DNA of 12,566 bases, taken from the NCBI GenBank assembly GCA_030043335.1, contig JASHXX010000232.1, forward strand, positions 1 through 12,566, written 5' to 3'. Each line of letters opens with the position of its first letter. The stretch's first letter is position 1. Origin of the DNA: Xanthobacteraceae bacterium. GTDB lineage: Bacteria; Pseudomonadota; Alphaproteobacteria; Rhizobiales; Xanthobacteraceae. A model generated the notes under the pieces. That model was given only the letters and a program-made list of their open reading frames with translations, ran no database searches and was not told where the DNA came from. Positions 1 through 7,388 of the stretch are shown here, piece after piece. The position numbers were made by a program, and so were the translations under genes.

Positions 1-1270
1 ACATGGCCGGCCGCGCCGCGACCGTTACGAGAACCGGAAGCAGCGCGGCCAGCACCACTGCGCCGAGCGCGGCGCGGCGCCCGGCGGTCAGGCCGCCGCC
101 GTCAAGCCTGCCGCGCGCCGCGATCAAGATCGCGCCAAGCATTCCGCAAAGCCCGAGCGCCAACATGAGTTCCGGCAGTGTGAGCGCGATCAGCGTCGGC
201 AGATAACTGCGCGGCATGTCGACGACCGGGATCAATTGGCCGTCGAACAGCTCGCGCCACGGCTTCTCAAAGAAATTCGAGAAATATTCGACCGCGCGGA
301 ACGAATTGAGCGGTGACAGCGCGGCCCATGGCCAAACCAGCCCCATGACCAGATAAGCCAGGAGCGCGCCCGGAATGAACGGCACGAGGAACGATCGCCA
401 TTCGCCAAATGCCGGCTTGAAGCCGATCTCGCGCGATCTGACTGCAAGGATAACCAGCAGCCCGAGCAGCGCTTCCAGCACCGCGAACCCGCCCATGACC
501 CGCGAGCCGATCGCCAGCCCGATGCCGACGCCGCACAACGCGATCGTGGCCGGCGTCGCTCGGGGATATTCCTCGAAGGCGCGCACCAGCATGAGGAGCG
601 CGATCACCATCGTCACCGCGAAGGGCGCGTCCTTCGCGTTCATGAACATGTGCCCGTAGTAGAGCGGGCAGGTGGCGAGAAGCGCGAGTGCGATCAGCCC
701 GGCGAGCGGCCCGCCGAGCCGGCGGCCCAGACGCCACGTAAAGAATAGGCCGATAACGCCGACGGCGGCGCCGACAAGCCGTCGCGTTTCAAATAGGCCA
801 AGCGGCAGAATCTTTGCGCACAGCGCGGCGAGGAGATCGAACCCGCCGCCATACATGTAGAGATTGACGAACGAAAGCGCGCGCCTGTCGGAGAAGCCCG
901 AGCCGTAGAGCGAGAGCAGAAGATCGCCATATTGCGAATGGGTGTAGTCGTCCCAGCCCAGGCCATAGTCGCGAAAGCTAAGGGCGGCGACGGCCCCGAC
1001 AAGCGCCAATGTTCCGATCGCAATCGCGTCGAGCCAATACGCGGGATCGGAAGCGGCCGCGAATGGCCCTGCCGACCTCGTGAGAGGACTGAGCGCGACC
1101 GACCCGGCCTTGGGGGCGCGCTGTGCCGCAACGTCCAAAATTCGATCCTCAGTGGCGGCCGGGGGAAAGCGCCTGACACGGCCAATCGTGACGGCCGACG
1201 GTCCTGTGACGACAGGCTCAACGCGCAACTGACGCGAGAGCGCGTTTAGCACCCGCTCGCGCCTAGGCAT
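1..1270 (-). CDS. ArnT/GT39-like integral membrane glycosyltransferase, 3' end cut by window edge
   Basis: An open minus-strand frame runs from an ATG at 1268-1270 to the window edge, giving 423 residues with no stop. Residues 1-75 are a hydrophilic N-terminal extension. The first membrane segment (about 80-98) is followed by a loop with an acidic pair in GWDDYTH (D107, D108), the place of the catalytic Asp in GT-C/GT39 enzymes. Further on is YYGHMFMNAKDAPF (about 204-217), the H-x-x-x-N-x-K-D-x-P-F signature of PMT_2/ArnT-type transferases, then several hydrophobic helices. Such enzymes move a sugar from a polyprenyl-phosphate donor to lipid or protein in the outer leaflet of the inner membrane; the substrate here is unknown. 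The start lies 19 nt after the sodB stop, so readthrough co-transcription is possible, with no obvious function in common. The C-terminal domain is outside the window. Confidence 0.8.
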   Translation of the reverse strand, partial: MPRRERVLNALSRQLRVEPVVTGPSAVTIGRVRRFPPAATEDRILDVAAQRAPKAGSVALSPLTRSAGPFAAASDPAYWLDAIAIGTLALVGAVAALSFRDYGLGWDDYTHSQYGDLLLSLYGSGFSDRRALSFVNLYMYGGGFDLLAALCAKILPLGLFETRRLVGAAVGVIGLFFTWRLGRRLGGPLAGLIALALLATCPLYYGHMFMNAKDAPFAVTMVIALLMLVRAFEEYPRATPATIALCGVGIGLAIGSRVMGGFAVLEALLGLLVILAVRSREIGFKPAFGEWRSFLVPFIPGALLAYLVMGLVWPWAALSPLNSFRAVEYFSNFFEKPWRELFDGQLIPVVDMPRSYLPTLIALTLPELMLALGLCGMLGAILIAARGRLDGGGLTAGRRAALGAVVLAALLPVLVTVAARPAM

Positions 1271-1289
1271 AGAAAATTGCCGAACCCGC

Positions 1290-1892
1290 TTACTTCATCG
1301 CTGCCTCGAACATCTCGGCCACGTGATCCCAATTGATCAGGTGATCGACGAACGCCTTCAGGTAATCGGGGCGACGGTTGCGATAGTCGATGTAATAGGA
1401 ATGCTCCCAGACGTCGCAGCCGAGTATGGGCTTGGCGCCATGAACCAGCGGGTTTTCGCCGTTCAGCGTCTTCATGACGACGACCTTGCCGTCCTTGACG
1501 GCCAGCCAGCACCAGCCGGAGCCGAATTGGGTAACGCCGGCCTGGATAAAGTCTTCCTTCATCTTGGCGATCGGGCCGATGTCGCTGGTGATCTGCTTTT
1601 CAAGCTTGCCGGGCAACTTGTCGCCGCCGCCGCCCTTCTTCATCCATTTCCAGAAGTGGATGTGGTTATAGTGCTGGCCGGCATTGTTGAAGAGCCCTTG
1701 GTTCTTGCCGAAAGTGCCGATGACCACTTCCTCGACCGGCTTGTTTTCCCACTCGGTGCCTTTTGCAAGATTGTTGCCGTTGGTGACGTAGGCTTGGTGG
1801 TGCTTGTCGTGATGAAATTCGAGCGTCTCGCGCGACATATTCGGCGTAAGCGCATCGTAAGGATAAGGTAGATCGGGCAGGGTGAATGCCAT
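1290..1892 (-). CDS. sodB: Superoxide dismutase, Fe type (Fe/Mn family)
   Basis: A 200-residue protein of normal family length, catalysing dismutation of superoxide to O2 and H2O2, probably in the cytoplasm. The ATG at 1890-1892 is preceded by GAGGAG eight bases upstream; a longer open frame to 2033 lacks family similarity in its extra 47 residues. The four metal ligands are visible: H27 (EFHHDKHH), H77 (NAGQHYNHIHFW), and D160 and H164 (DVWEHSYYIDY). Gln73 in NNAGQ occupies the position of the E. coli FeSOD outer-sphere Gln69, which favours iron over manganese, although some family members accept either. There is no signal peptide. A promoter-like element lies at 1974-2002. The membrane glycosyltransferase follows after 19 nt. 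Confidence 0.95.
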   Translation of the reverse strand: MAFTLPDLPYPYDALTPNMSRETLEFHHDKHHQAYVTNGNNLAKGTEWENKPVEEVVIGTFGKNQGLFNNAGQHYNHIHFWKWMKKGGGGDKLPGKLEKQITSDIGPIAKMKEDFIQAGVTQFGSGWCWLAVKDGKVVVMKTLNGENPLVHGAKPILGCDVWEHSYYIDYRNRRPDYLKAFVDHLINWDHVAEMFEAAMK

Positions 1893-1951
1893 GGGCTCTA
1901 CTCCTCGCTGAGAGAAACGGATCGGGCGGGCTTTGCGGATGAAACCCGCGG

Positions 1952-1972
1952 GGCGGAGATTAGGTTTCCGCC
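1952..1972 (-). repeat. Inverted repeat at the sodB transcription start region
   Basis: Perfect 6-bp arms (ggcgga at 1952-1957, tccgcc at 1967-1972) surround a 9-nt spacer. The outer arm lies immediately downstream of the candidate -10. It could be an operator for a redox or iron regulator, or a hairpin at the very 5' end of the leader if transcription starts near 1972. A second weaker stem (GCGGG/CCCGC) can form further down the leader, around 1929-1951. Confidence 0.35.
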
Positions 1973-1973
1973 T

Positions 1974-2002
1974 AGATAGGCCGATCGGTGCGGTCTGGGC
2001 AA
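1974..2002 (-). promoter_or_regulatory. Candidate sigma-70-type promoter of sodB
   Basis: Read on the minus strand, TTGCCC (1997-2002) and CTATCT (1974-1979) are separated by exactly 17 bases. This fits the alphaproteobacterial housekeeping pattern of a TTG-rich -35 and a CTATAT-like -10. The predicted transcript start, near 1967, leaves a leader of about 75 nt before the sodB ATG. Prediction by eye only. Confidence 0.5.
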
Positions 2003-2262
2003 CGGCCGCCACAGTTAACACGCCGACGGACATCGGAGCGACCCCGGAGCTGGCGCTGATTCCCTATGCGGTGCAACTGCTTACCTGAAATCTTTTAAAT
2101 TCGGGGCAAGGTTCGACATGCCGTGAACCCGGCGCCTGGGAGCGCGTGGCGGCCGTTGTGGACAATAATACCTTGCACCGCCTGACGTTGGCCGCCAAAA
2201 TACTCGGGTCCCATGTATTTTCGTGGGTCGCCGCTGCAGATCGGCGGCAAGGGATCAGCCTA

Positions 2263-3162
2263 ATGTCGCCGTTTTTGTTGCTTTTAGGTGCGGTGACGAC
2301 CGGCGCCGGGCTTGCGCTCGTGACATCGGGCGCGACGGGCGCCTTTGACGCTGAGATCATGACGCCGGGGATGATTGCGGCGGTCGGTGGGCTCCTTCTG
2401 ATCGGCTTGGGCCTTACCGTTCGCGCCTTGCAGCGCATCGAGCGCGCGCTCGAATCGCGGCCAATGCCGCATCGTGTGCGCCCCGGCGAGGCACCGAGCG
2501 TTGCAATGGCGGAGCGAGCCGAAGCAGGCGCGCAGATCCCATTCCCGGCGAGACCGAAGCCCGAACTCGGTTCGCGCGCCGCTGCCGCGAGCGCGGCGCT
2601 GGCGCCGGTCGAGGAAGCCGCCTTGGAGCGCCTACGAGAAAAATTTCCAACCCTGGTCCGGCTTGAAAATGCCCCGGCGCTGGAGGAAGCGGACGTATCG
2701 TTGCTGCCGCCCGCGCCGGCTATCGCGCAGGGAAATGGCGGCGCAGCAATCAATGGGGGCGCCGTCGCTCACACCAACGGCCCCGTGGCGGCGCCCGCCA
2801 GGATGGCGCCTCCGGCGAATGCGCGGGCATCGCGACCCAAAGGCGCGATGTTCGACGCGTTTTGGCCAAACGGCGCGCGGCCCCGGAAGGACGCCGCGGA
2901 AACCACAATGCAGGCTTCTGCGCCGCCTGCAGCCGAACCCCTGCGGGCAAACGAAGCCCCGGTTCCCGAGCCGCGGCCAGTCGTCGAGGAGAAGCCCGCG
3001 CCTTCGGCGGAGGCGCCGATCTCGGTTCTCAAATCCGGCGTCGTCGAGGGCAGGGCTTACACCCTCTATTCCGACGGTTCGATCGAAGCGCAGTTCCCGC
3101 AGGGCATGATGCGGTTTCGCTCGATCGGCGAGCTGCGCAATCACATTGAGAGCAGTTCCTAG
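2263..3162 (+). CDS. Conserved two-TM protein with Pro/Ala-rich linker and conserved C-terminal tail (function unknown)
   Basis: Starting at ATG 2263 the product has 299 residues; AAGGGA lies about 9 nt upstream, and the N-terminus becomes a hydrophobic helix directly. A GTG at 2146 would add 39 residues. Two membrane segments (about 3-22 and 36-53) are followed by a short basic/acidic stretch and a long Pro/Ala-rich, probably disordered region (about 65-245). The last 47 residues form an ordered-looking tail: GVVEGRAYTLYSDGSIEAQ then FRSIGELRNHIE. I recall similar tails in uncharacterised rhizobial membrane proteins, sometimes labelled DUF308, but cannot confirm it. The layout suggests a short inner-membrane hairpin with a cytoplasmic tether carrying the tail domain. 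It stands alone between sodB and mucR. Confidence 0.75.
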   Translation: MSPFLLLLGAVTTGAGLALVTSGATGAFDAEIMTPGMIAAVGGLLLIGLGLTVRALQRIERALESRPMPHRVRPGEAPSVAMAERAEAGAQIPFPARPKPELGSRAAAASAALAPVEEAALERLREKFPTLVRLENAPALEEADVSLLPPAPAIAQGNGGAAINGGAVAHTNGPVAAPARMAPPANARASRPKGAMFDAFWPNGARPRKDAAETTMQASAPPAAEPLRANEAPVPEPRPVVEEKPAPSAEAPISVLKSGVVEGRAYTLYSDGSIEAQFPQGMMRFRSIGELRNHIESSS

Positions 3163-3417
3163 CCGGCCGGCATCGCGAGCCGTCTGTCGCCGTCGCTGAT
3201 CACGTTCCCGCGAACTTAGTCTCGGAAGAATTCTTTCCGTGAAGGTAATATGACTTGGCTATTCAGGTTTGGCGCGACCAGGCCTCGTATTTCATTGCTT
3301 TAATTCTTGTGATGTTCCATAGTTTACGCTTGCCTCTGGTTCGGCATCGCCTCGGAGCGACGGGTGCGTCGCGAGCCGAATTCTGACGCATTGTAAGCGT
3401 CCCCGGCAACCGCGGCG
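3163..3417 (+). promoter_or_regulatory. mucR upstream region with an AAGAATTCTT palindrome
   Basis: This 255-bp gap is more AT-rich than its surroundings between about 3215 and 3330. It holds a 10-bp palindrome aagaattctt (3226-3235), extended by cgg (3223-3225) and ccg (3237-3239) with a 1-nt offset. MucR/Ros proteins bind AT-rich DNA and commonly repress their own genes, so an autoregulatory site is plausible. No clean -35/-10 pair could be assigned. Confidence 0.35.
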
Positions 3418-3885
3418 ATGTCAGCCGCGGCGCAGACAAACTTTGAGACCAGACCTCAGATGGCAGAGAATTCAGGCGACAGCAGCTTCATCGAGCTGAC
3501 GGCGAATATCGTCTCCGCCTATGTCAGCAACAACACGGTCCCGAGCGCGGAAATACCGAACCTTATCGGTCAGGTGCACGCCGCTTTGCTGCGGGTCTCG
3601 GGCGGCCAGCCCACAACGCCGGCAGAACCGCTGAAGCCCGCCGTTCCGATCAAGCGCTCGATTACCTCGGACTACATTGTCTGCCTGGAAGACGGCAAGA
3701 AATTCAAGTCGCTCAAGCGTCACTTGCGCACGCAGTACAACATGACGCCCGAGCAATATCGCGACAAATGGGCGCTGCCGCCAGATTATCCCATGGTCGC
3801 GCCAAACTACGCGGCGGCTCGTTCGCAACTCGCCAAGCAAATGGGCCTCGGCCAGCAACGCCGTCGCCGCCGGGAGCGCGGCTGA
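3418..3885 (+). CDS. mucR: MucR/Ros-family transcriptional regulator
   Basis: A 155-residue protein with the MucR layout: an N-terminal oligomerisation region (FIELTANIVSAYVSNN, residues 24-39) and a C-terminal DNA-binding domain (about 80-145) with SDYIVCLEDGKKFKSLKRHL, MTPEQYRDKW and PMVAPNYAAARS. MucR proteins are global, H-NS-like regulators in alphaproteobacteria, acting on exopolysaccharide, motility and cell-cycle genes through AT-rich sites. Of the Ros zinc ligands only the first Cys (C89) and first His (H102) remain; D92 replaces the second Cys and Q106/Y107 replace the second His. Such degenerate fingers are known in this family (Mesorhizobium Ml proteins). An alternative ATG at 3460 gives 141 residues, closer to the usual length; neither start has a strong ribosome site. 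The C-terminus is a basic RRRRRRER tail. Confidence 0.92.
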   Translation: MSAAAQTNFETRPQMAENSGDSSFIELTANIVSAYVSNNTVPSAEIPNLIGQVHAALLRVSGGQPTTPAEPLKPAVPIKRSITSDYIVCLEDGKKFKSLKRHLRTQYNMTPEQYRDKWALPPDYPMVAPNYAAARSQLAKQMGLGQQRRRRRERG

Positions 3886-3896
3886 GCGATCGCGGG

Positions 3897-3909
3897 CGAG
3901 CCTTGCTCG
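3897..3909. terminator. Small GC stem-loop in the mucR/SulP convergent gap
   Basis: Only 34 bp separate the converging mucR and SulP stops. They contain a perfect 5-bp stem, cgagc (3897-3901) and gctcg (3905-3909), with a 3-nt loop. There is no T-run on either strand, so this is at best a weak or factor-assisted bidirectional terminator. Confidence 0.22.
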
Positions 3910-3919
3910 GCCGCGTGCC

Positions 3920-6130
3920 TCAGCGCTGCAGCACGCCGATAGCCCGGTTCGCAAAGCTCAGCCGCTCGGTCATCACCGCGACGACGTAGCCGAGCAGGGC
4001 CTGGCTCAGCGCCGGATCGTCACGCTTGATGCTGGCAAAGGCCTCCGCATCGAGCTCATAGAGCACGCTCGTGGCCTCGGCCTGGATCGTGGCGCTGCGT
4101 GGGCGTTGAGCGATCAGCCCCATTTCGCCGACCGTCGTATGCGGGCCCAGGCTGCGCACGCGCACCGTGCGTCCTTCAGGAAGATCGACGATGATGCCGA
4201 CGCGGCCTTCGAGGATGAAATGCATCGAGGCAGCCGTTTCGCCTTGCCGCGCGATGATATCGCCGGTGTTCACCTCGAGCCGCCGGCAATATTTGGCCAG
4301 GCGATCGGCAAATTCGCCGCCGCCCAGGGCTTCCGACAACCAGCCGCGCAACGAGCGCAACTCGCCGCCCTCGGCCCGGTGCGTCTCGATGATCTCGTGT
4401 TCACAGAATTCGAGAGCGCGGTCGAGGTCGGAAGCAACTATAATGTCCTCGGTAATGAATCCGGCGGTGCGGAACGCGCGCTCCAGATCCTGAGTGAGGC
4501 TGACCAGAACGACGCGGGCGCGCGCTTCGGTCGCGGCCTGCCTGATCTGCGCAAAACTATGCGTCGCCGAGGAATCGATGCCGGTGACACGGCGGAAGTC
4601 AAAGATCAGGAAACGGCAGGTGCGGCGCTTGCTCAGAAGCTCCTTGACGTACTGATAGAGCCGGCTGGCCGAGCCGAAGAACAGGTAGCTCTGCAGCGCC
4701 ATGCCCTGGATGTCGCGGCCGTGCTCGGCCAGAATCGACAATTCATCCGGACCGCGATCGAGCGACGAGCGGAATTCCGAGCCGTCAAAGCTGAACTTGA
4801 TCGCGTTCACCCGGCTCGCGCTCAAGGCGAACGTCGCGCAGCCGATAACCACGCCGATGAGCACCCCGCCGATGAAGCCCCAATAGACGATGAGCAGCGC
4901 AATCGCGATCAGCGACAGGTATTCGATCAACAGCAATTGCCGCGACGAGCGGATCAGCCACTGATAGACGAGACCGCTGCCGAGAAAGCACAGTACCCCA
5001 CCGAGAACGAACTTCGGCACGGCGCCGAGCAGCCCGGGACCGACCAGCAGCAGCACGGCGCAGATGGCGGCGACCGTCAGCCCGGAAATCCGGCCGCTCG
5101 CTCCGGCGACACGCACCAACGTGCTGCGGCTCACCGAGGTGCAGCTCACGATGCCGCCGAGCGCTGCCGTCAACAGATTGGCGAAGCCGAGGACCTTCAG
5201 ATCGCGGTCGATATTGGCCTCGGTGCGGGTTGCGATCTCGATCCCGGTCGTGTTCAGCAGCAGGGTGATGACGGTAACGAACCCGACGGCGAGCAGGTCG
5301 CCGGCGAGCGAAGGTAGCGCCGCCCAGGGAAAGCGAGCGAGCTCGGCAGGCTTCCAGGGCAGCGTCAAGGTTGCCGCCGATTGCGGGTGGAACAGCCAGC
5401 CGGCCGACTGCGCGTCGGCGAGCGACACGCCGGAAGAGAGCAGAACAATGTGCGTGAGGAGGATCGCCGCCAACAGAATGCCCGGCAAGACAAAGGCGCT
5501 ACGGGCGCGCGGCAGCAGCGCGTGCAGTACGACCGCAACGGCCGCTCCGGTGCCGAGCTTGGCGGCAAAGCCGGCGCTGGCGAAGGCATCGAGATTAAAC
5601 AGCGTCGGCCGGATATCGGTAACGACCTGGATCGCGCCGGTAATCATCAGCCAGCCGGTGGCGCCGAGAAAGCCGCCGATCACGGGATAGGGAACGAAGC
5701 GGATCGCGCGGCCGGCATTGGCGTAGCCGAGCACGCCAAGCAGCAATCCGGTCAGTGCCGTGGACAGCGACAGCGCGATCAGGCTCGGCTCGAGGAGGTG
5801 GGTGCCGCCGGAGGCAATGATGCGCTGGACCAATGTGGCGACCATCGCCGCCAAGACGACGGAAATGGAGCTGTCCGGCCCGGCGATGGCGAACGGAATC
5901 GAGCTGCGCAACGCGACCACGGCCCCGCCGGTGGCGGCCGAAAGGAATGCGACGGCAACGCCGTAGGCCAGCAAGTTCTCGAGCGGGCCGGTGAAGATGA
6001 GCGCCGCATAAGACAGCGAATAGGCGATCGAGAGGATGCTGCAGATCGCGCCGGCGAATGCGTCGGTCAGGGCGGCGCGGAATTTCGGATTGCCGAATGT
6101 GGTCTCAGCCTCGACGATGCTGGCGGCCAT
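3920..6130 (-). CDS. SulP/SLC26 anion transporter fused to STAS and cyclic-nucleotide-binding domains
   Basis: A 736-residue three-part protein. Residues about 20-435 form the SulP membrane domain, with many hydrophobic helices, the AGPDSSIS motif at 83-90 and the conserved NTTGIEI region at 293-299. Residues about 470-580 are a STAS domain whose loop (FDFRRVTGIDSS, 510-521) includes the D-S pair phosphorylated in anti-sigma antagonists. Residues about 610-736 are a cyclic-nucleotide-binding domain: IARQGETAASMHFILEGRVGI, then the phosphate-binding cassette GEMGL (668-672) with R678-S-A-T. Members move sulfate, bicarbonate or dicarboxylates across the inner membrane; the substrate is not readable from sequence. 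The C-terminal domain suggests control by cAMP/cGMP. The ATG at 6128-6130 has only a weak purine-rich ribosome site. Transcribed alone, converging on mucR. Confidence 0.9.
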   Translation of the reverse strand: MAASIVEAETTFGNPKFRAALTDAFAGAICSILSIAYSLSYAALIFTGPLENLLAYGVAVAFLSAATGGAVVALRSSIPFAIAGPDSSISVVLAAMVATLVQRIIASGGTHLLEPSLIALSLSTALTGLLLGVLGYANAGRAIRFVPYPVIGGFLGATGWLMITGAIQVVTDIRPTLFNLDAFASAGFAAKLGTGAAVAVVLHALLPRARSAFVLPGILLAAILLTHIVLLSSGVSLADAQSAGWLFHPQSAATLTLPWKPAELARFPWAALPSLAGDLLAVGFVTVITLLLNTTGIEIATRTEANIDRDLKVLGFANLLTAALGGIVSCTSVSRSTLVRVAGASGRISGLTVAAICAVLLLVGPGLLGAVPKFVLGGVLCFLGSGLVYQWLIRSSRQLLLIEYLSLIAIALLIVYWGFIGGVLIGVVIGCATFALSASRVNAIKFSFDGSEFRSSLDRGPDELSILAEHGRDIQGMALQSYLFFGSASRLYQYVKELLSKRRTCRFLIFDFRRVTGIDSSATHSFAQIRQAATEARARVVLVSLTQDLERAFRTAGFITEDIIVASDLDRALEFCEHEIIETHRAEGGELRSLRGWLSEALGGGEFADRLAKYCRRLEVNTGDIIARQGETAASMHFILEGRVGIIVDLPEGRTVRVRSLGPHTTVGEMGLIAQRPRSATIQAEATSVLYELDAEAFASIKRDDPALSQALLGYVVAVMTERLSFANRAIGVLQR

Positions 6131-6256
6131 CGCTCGATTTCCCGCTCCCCCGCCCGTTTGCGGCGGCGAGAAAAGACTTACAACACGTTGTCAGAGGTGG
6201 CCAGAATGGCTATCGCCGCGGGCGCCGGGCGCGGCCGCGCACAGGCGTTGCCGCGA

Positions 6257-6691
6257 TCATACCGTGGCAACGGCGAGGGCGGCGCGGGCGTCGGCGCGGA
6301 TCCGCTCGACCATCGCGCGGAAGCCGTTCGAGCGCTGCGGTGTCAGGTGCTCGCGCAGGCCCATCTTGTCGAACAGCGCCAGTGCGTCGGTCGCGAGAAT
6401 CTTTTTCGCGCCCTTGCCCGAATAGATCGCGAACAGGATCGCGATCAGTCCGCGCACCAGGTGGGCGTCGCTGTCGCCTGCGAAGATCAGCACCTGCCCG
6501 CCGGCGCCGTCGGGATTGACCTTGGTCTCGAGCCAGACCTGGCTCGCGCATCCCTGGACCTTGTTGGCGTCGCTGTGCGCCGCTTCGGCGAGCGGCGGCA
6601 GGTCCCGCCCCAGTTCGAGCAGATAGCGATAACGGTCGTCCCAGTCGTCAAGGACTGAGAAATTGTCGACGATCTCTTCGATATCGGCCAT
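6257..6691 (-). CDS. sufE: SufE-family cysteine desulfurase sulfur acceptor
   Basis: A 144-residue cytoplasmic protein of normal SufE length. The active-site Cys is C48 in KVQGCASQVWL, the diagnostic SufE/CsdE motif; the N-terminal IVDNFSVLDDWDDRYRYLLELG and central GDSDAHLVRGLIAIL segments also fit. SufE takes the persulfide sulfur from the SufS desulfurase and passes it to the SufBCD scaffold for Fe-S cluster assembly. No suf operon genes are in the window, so this is a stand-alone copy. The ATG at 6689-6691 follows GGTGG closely. Upstream, a 16-bp palindrome (6716-6731) contains a CTATAT -10-like hexamer. The next gene upstream on this strand is the DUF5330 gene, 143 bp away. Confidence 0.93.
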   Translation of the reverse strand: MADIEEIVDNFSVLDDWDDRYRYLLELGRDLPPLAEAAHSDANKVQGCASQVWLETKVNPDGAGGQVLIFAGDSDAHLVRGLIAILFAIYSGKGAKKILATDALALFDKMGLREHLTPQRSNGFRAMVERIRADARAALAVATV

Positions 6692-6715
6692 CGTCCACCG
6701 GAATCCCGCAAGTCA

Positions 6716-6731
6716 CGCTCTATATAGAGCG
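6716..6731 (-). promoter_or_regulatory. 16-bp perfect palindrome containing the candidate sufE -10
   Basis: cgctctatatagagcg is a perfect palindrome centred about 32 bp before the sufE ATG. On the minus strand it contains CTATAT (6722-6727), the alphaproteobacterial -10, with TCGACC (6744-6749) 16 bp upstream as a possible -35. A repressor binding this palindrome would block the promoter directly. Confidence 0.45.
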
Positions 6732-6834
6732 CCAGGCCGTCGAGGTCGATGTTCCCGATCGTACCCGCCGGGCCATGTTGTCCCGCGGGGTTGCGCCCTA
6801 GGCGGCGCGCTCGGACGACGCCGAGGCGCTTGAA

Positions 6835-7272
6835 TTATACGGAGTGCCGGGCGTCCTTGCGCGGCAGCGGCCCGCGCCAGGCCGGGATGAGATCGGTCGC
6901 GGTGAGGGTGTCTTGCGAGGCACGCTCCGACGGCGAATTTTCCGGTCCCGTCTTCACCGCGCCGCGCTGGGACGTGCCGCTTCCGACCGAGCCGGCTTCA
7001 TGGCCGCGGACCGCCTCGCTCAAGGCATCGTAAAGCATCTTCGCGCCCGCTTGCGCCTTGTAGCCGAGCGCCGTCGCGACTTGCAAGCCGACCGTGCAGG
7101 CGTCGGGCTGGCGCGAACAGAATCCGCGCAGATCCGACACCGTCGCGGAGGCGGCCGAGATCGCGTTCGACGCGCCAACGTCGCTCACCGCAGGGCCTCG
7201 CGACGCAGTGCCGGTCGGCAACAGCACCAGCACCACGCCGAGCCAGAATGCCATTCGCAGCAGGAAGAACAT
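6835..7272 (-). CDS. DUF5330 family protein, membrane-anchored or exported
   Basis: Starting at the ATG at 7270-7272 the product has 145 residues. An open frame to 7371 would add 33 basic residues before an obvious N-terminal hydrophobic helix (MFFLLRMAFWLGVVLVLLP, residues 1-19), so the internal Met is preferred. That helix could be an uncleaved anchor or a signal peptide. The conserved part is LRGFCSRQPDACTVGLQVA (C52 and C59, possible disulfide in the periplasm) followed by YKAQAGAKMLYDAL; the C-terminal TLTATDLIPAWRGP also recurs in this family as I remember it. The function is unknown. Upstream of sufE on the same strand with a 143-bp gap, a pairing I recall in Hyphomicrobiales. Confidence 0.8.
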   Translation of the reverse strand: MFFLLRMAFWLGVVLVLLPTGTASRGPAVSDVGASNAISAASATVSDLRGFCSRQPDACTVGLQVATALGYKAQAGAKMLYDALSEAVRGHEAGSVGSGTSQRGAVKTGPENSPSERASQDTLTATDLIPAWRGPLPRKDARHSV

Positions 7273-7388
7273 GATCGCCGCATCCCCGGCGGCCTGAGTG
7301 GCCGCACCGACGCGCAACCTAGCACGTACGGCTGAAAGCGCTGTTCGCGAGACGCGGACGTTTTTCCCCATAATTGAAGAGAATACGC

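Larger units (their letters stand above)
1893..2262. other. Divergent intergenic region between sodB and the two-TM protein gene
   Basis: About 370 bp separate the sodB ATG from the preferred start at 2263. The left half carries the sodB leader, inverted repeat and promoter-like element. The stretch 2081-2110 is locally AT-rich (ttttaaattc) against a GC-rich background. From 2146 the plus frame of the next gene is already open, from a GTG, but the 39 residues it would add do not look conserved. I see no RNA gene or repeat family here. Confidence 0.5.

Noticed and set aside
694..1221. 175-codon minus-strand open frame within the glycosyltransferase
   Set aside because: It is in the wrong frame: the overlapping frame gives the membrane helices and HMFMNAKDAPF motif, while this one is Ser/Arg-rich.
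1893..2033. N-terminal extension of SodB
   Set aside because: The extra 47 residues overlap the candidate promoter and do not resemble a leader; the internal ATG has a good ribosome site and matches the family N-terminus.
2474..3109. 211-codon plus-strand open frame inside the two-TM protein gene
   Set aside because: Arg/Pro-rich shadow of the Pro/Ala-rich linker region in another frame.
4106..5317. 403-codon plus-strand open frame opposite the SulP gene
   Set aside because: Antisense shadow of the SulP-STAS-cNMP gene, with Ala/Arg/Gln/Asp-rich low-complexity translation and no motif.
5381..6658. 425-codon plus-strand open frame across the SulP 5' end and sufE
   Set aside because: It spans two well-supported minus-strand genes and the gap between them, and the product has no recognisable domain.
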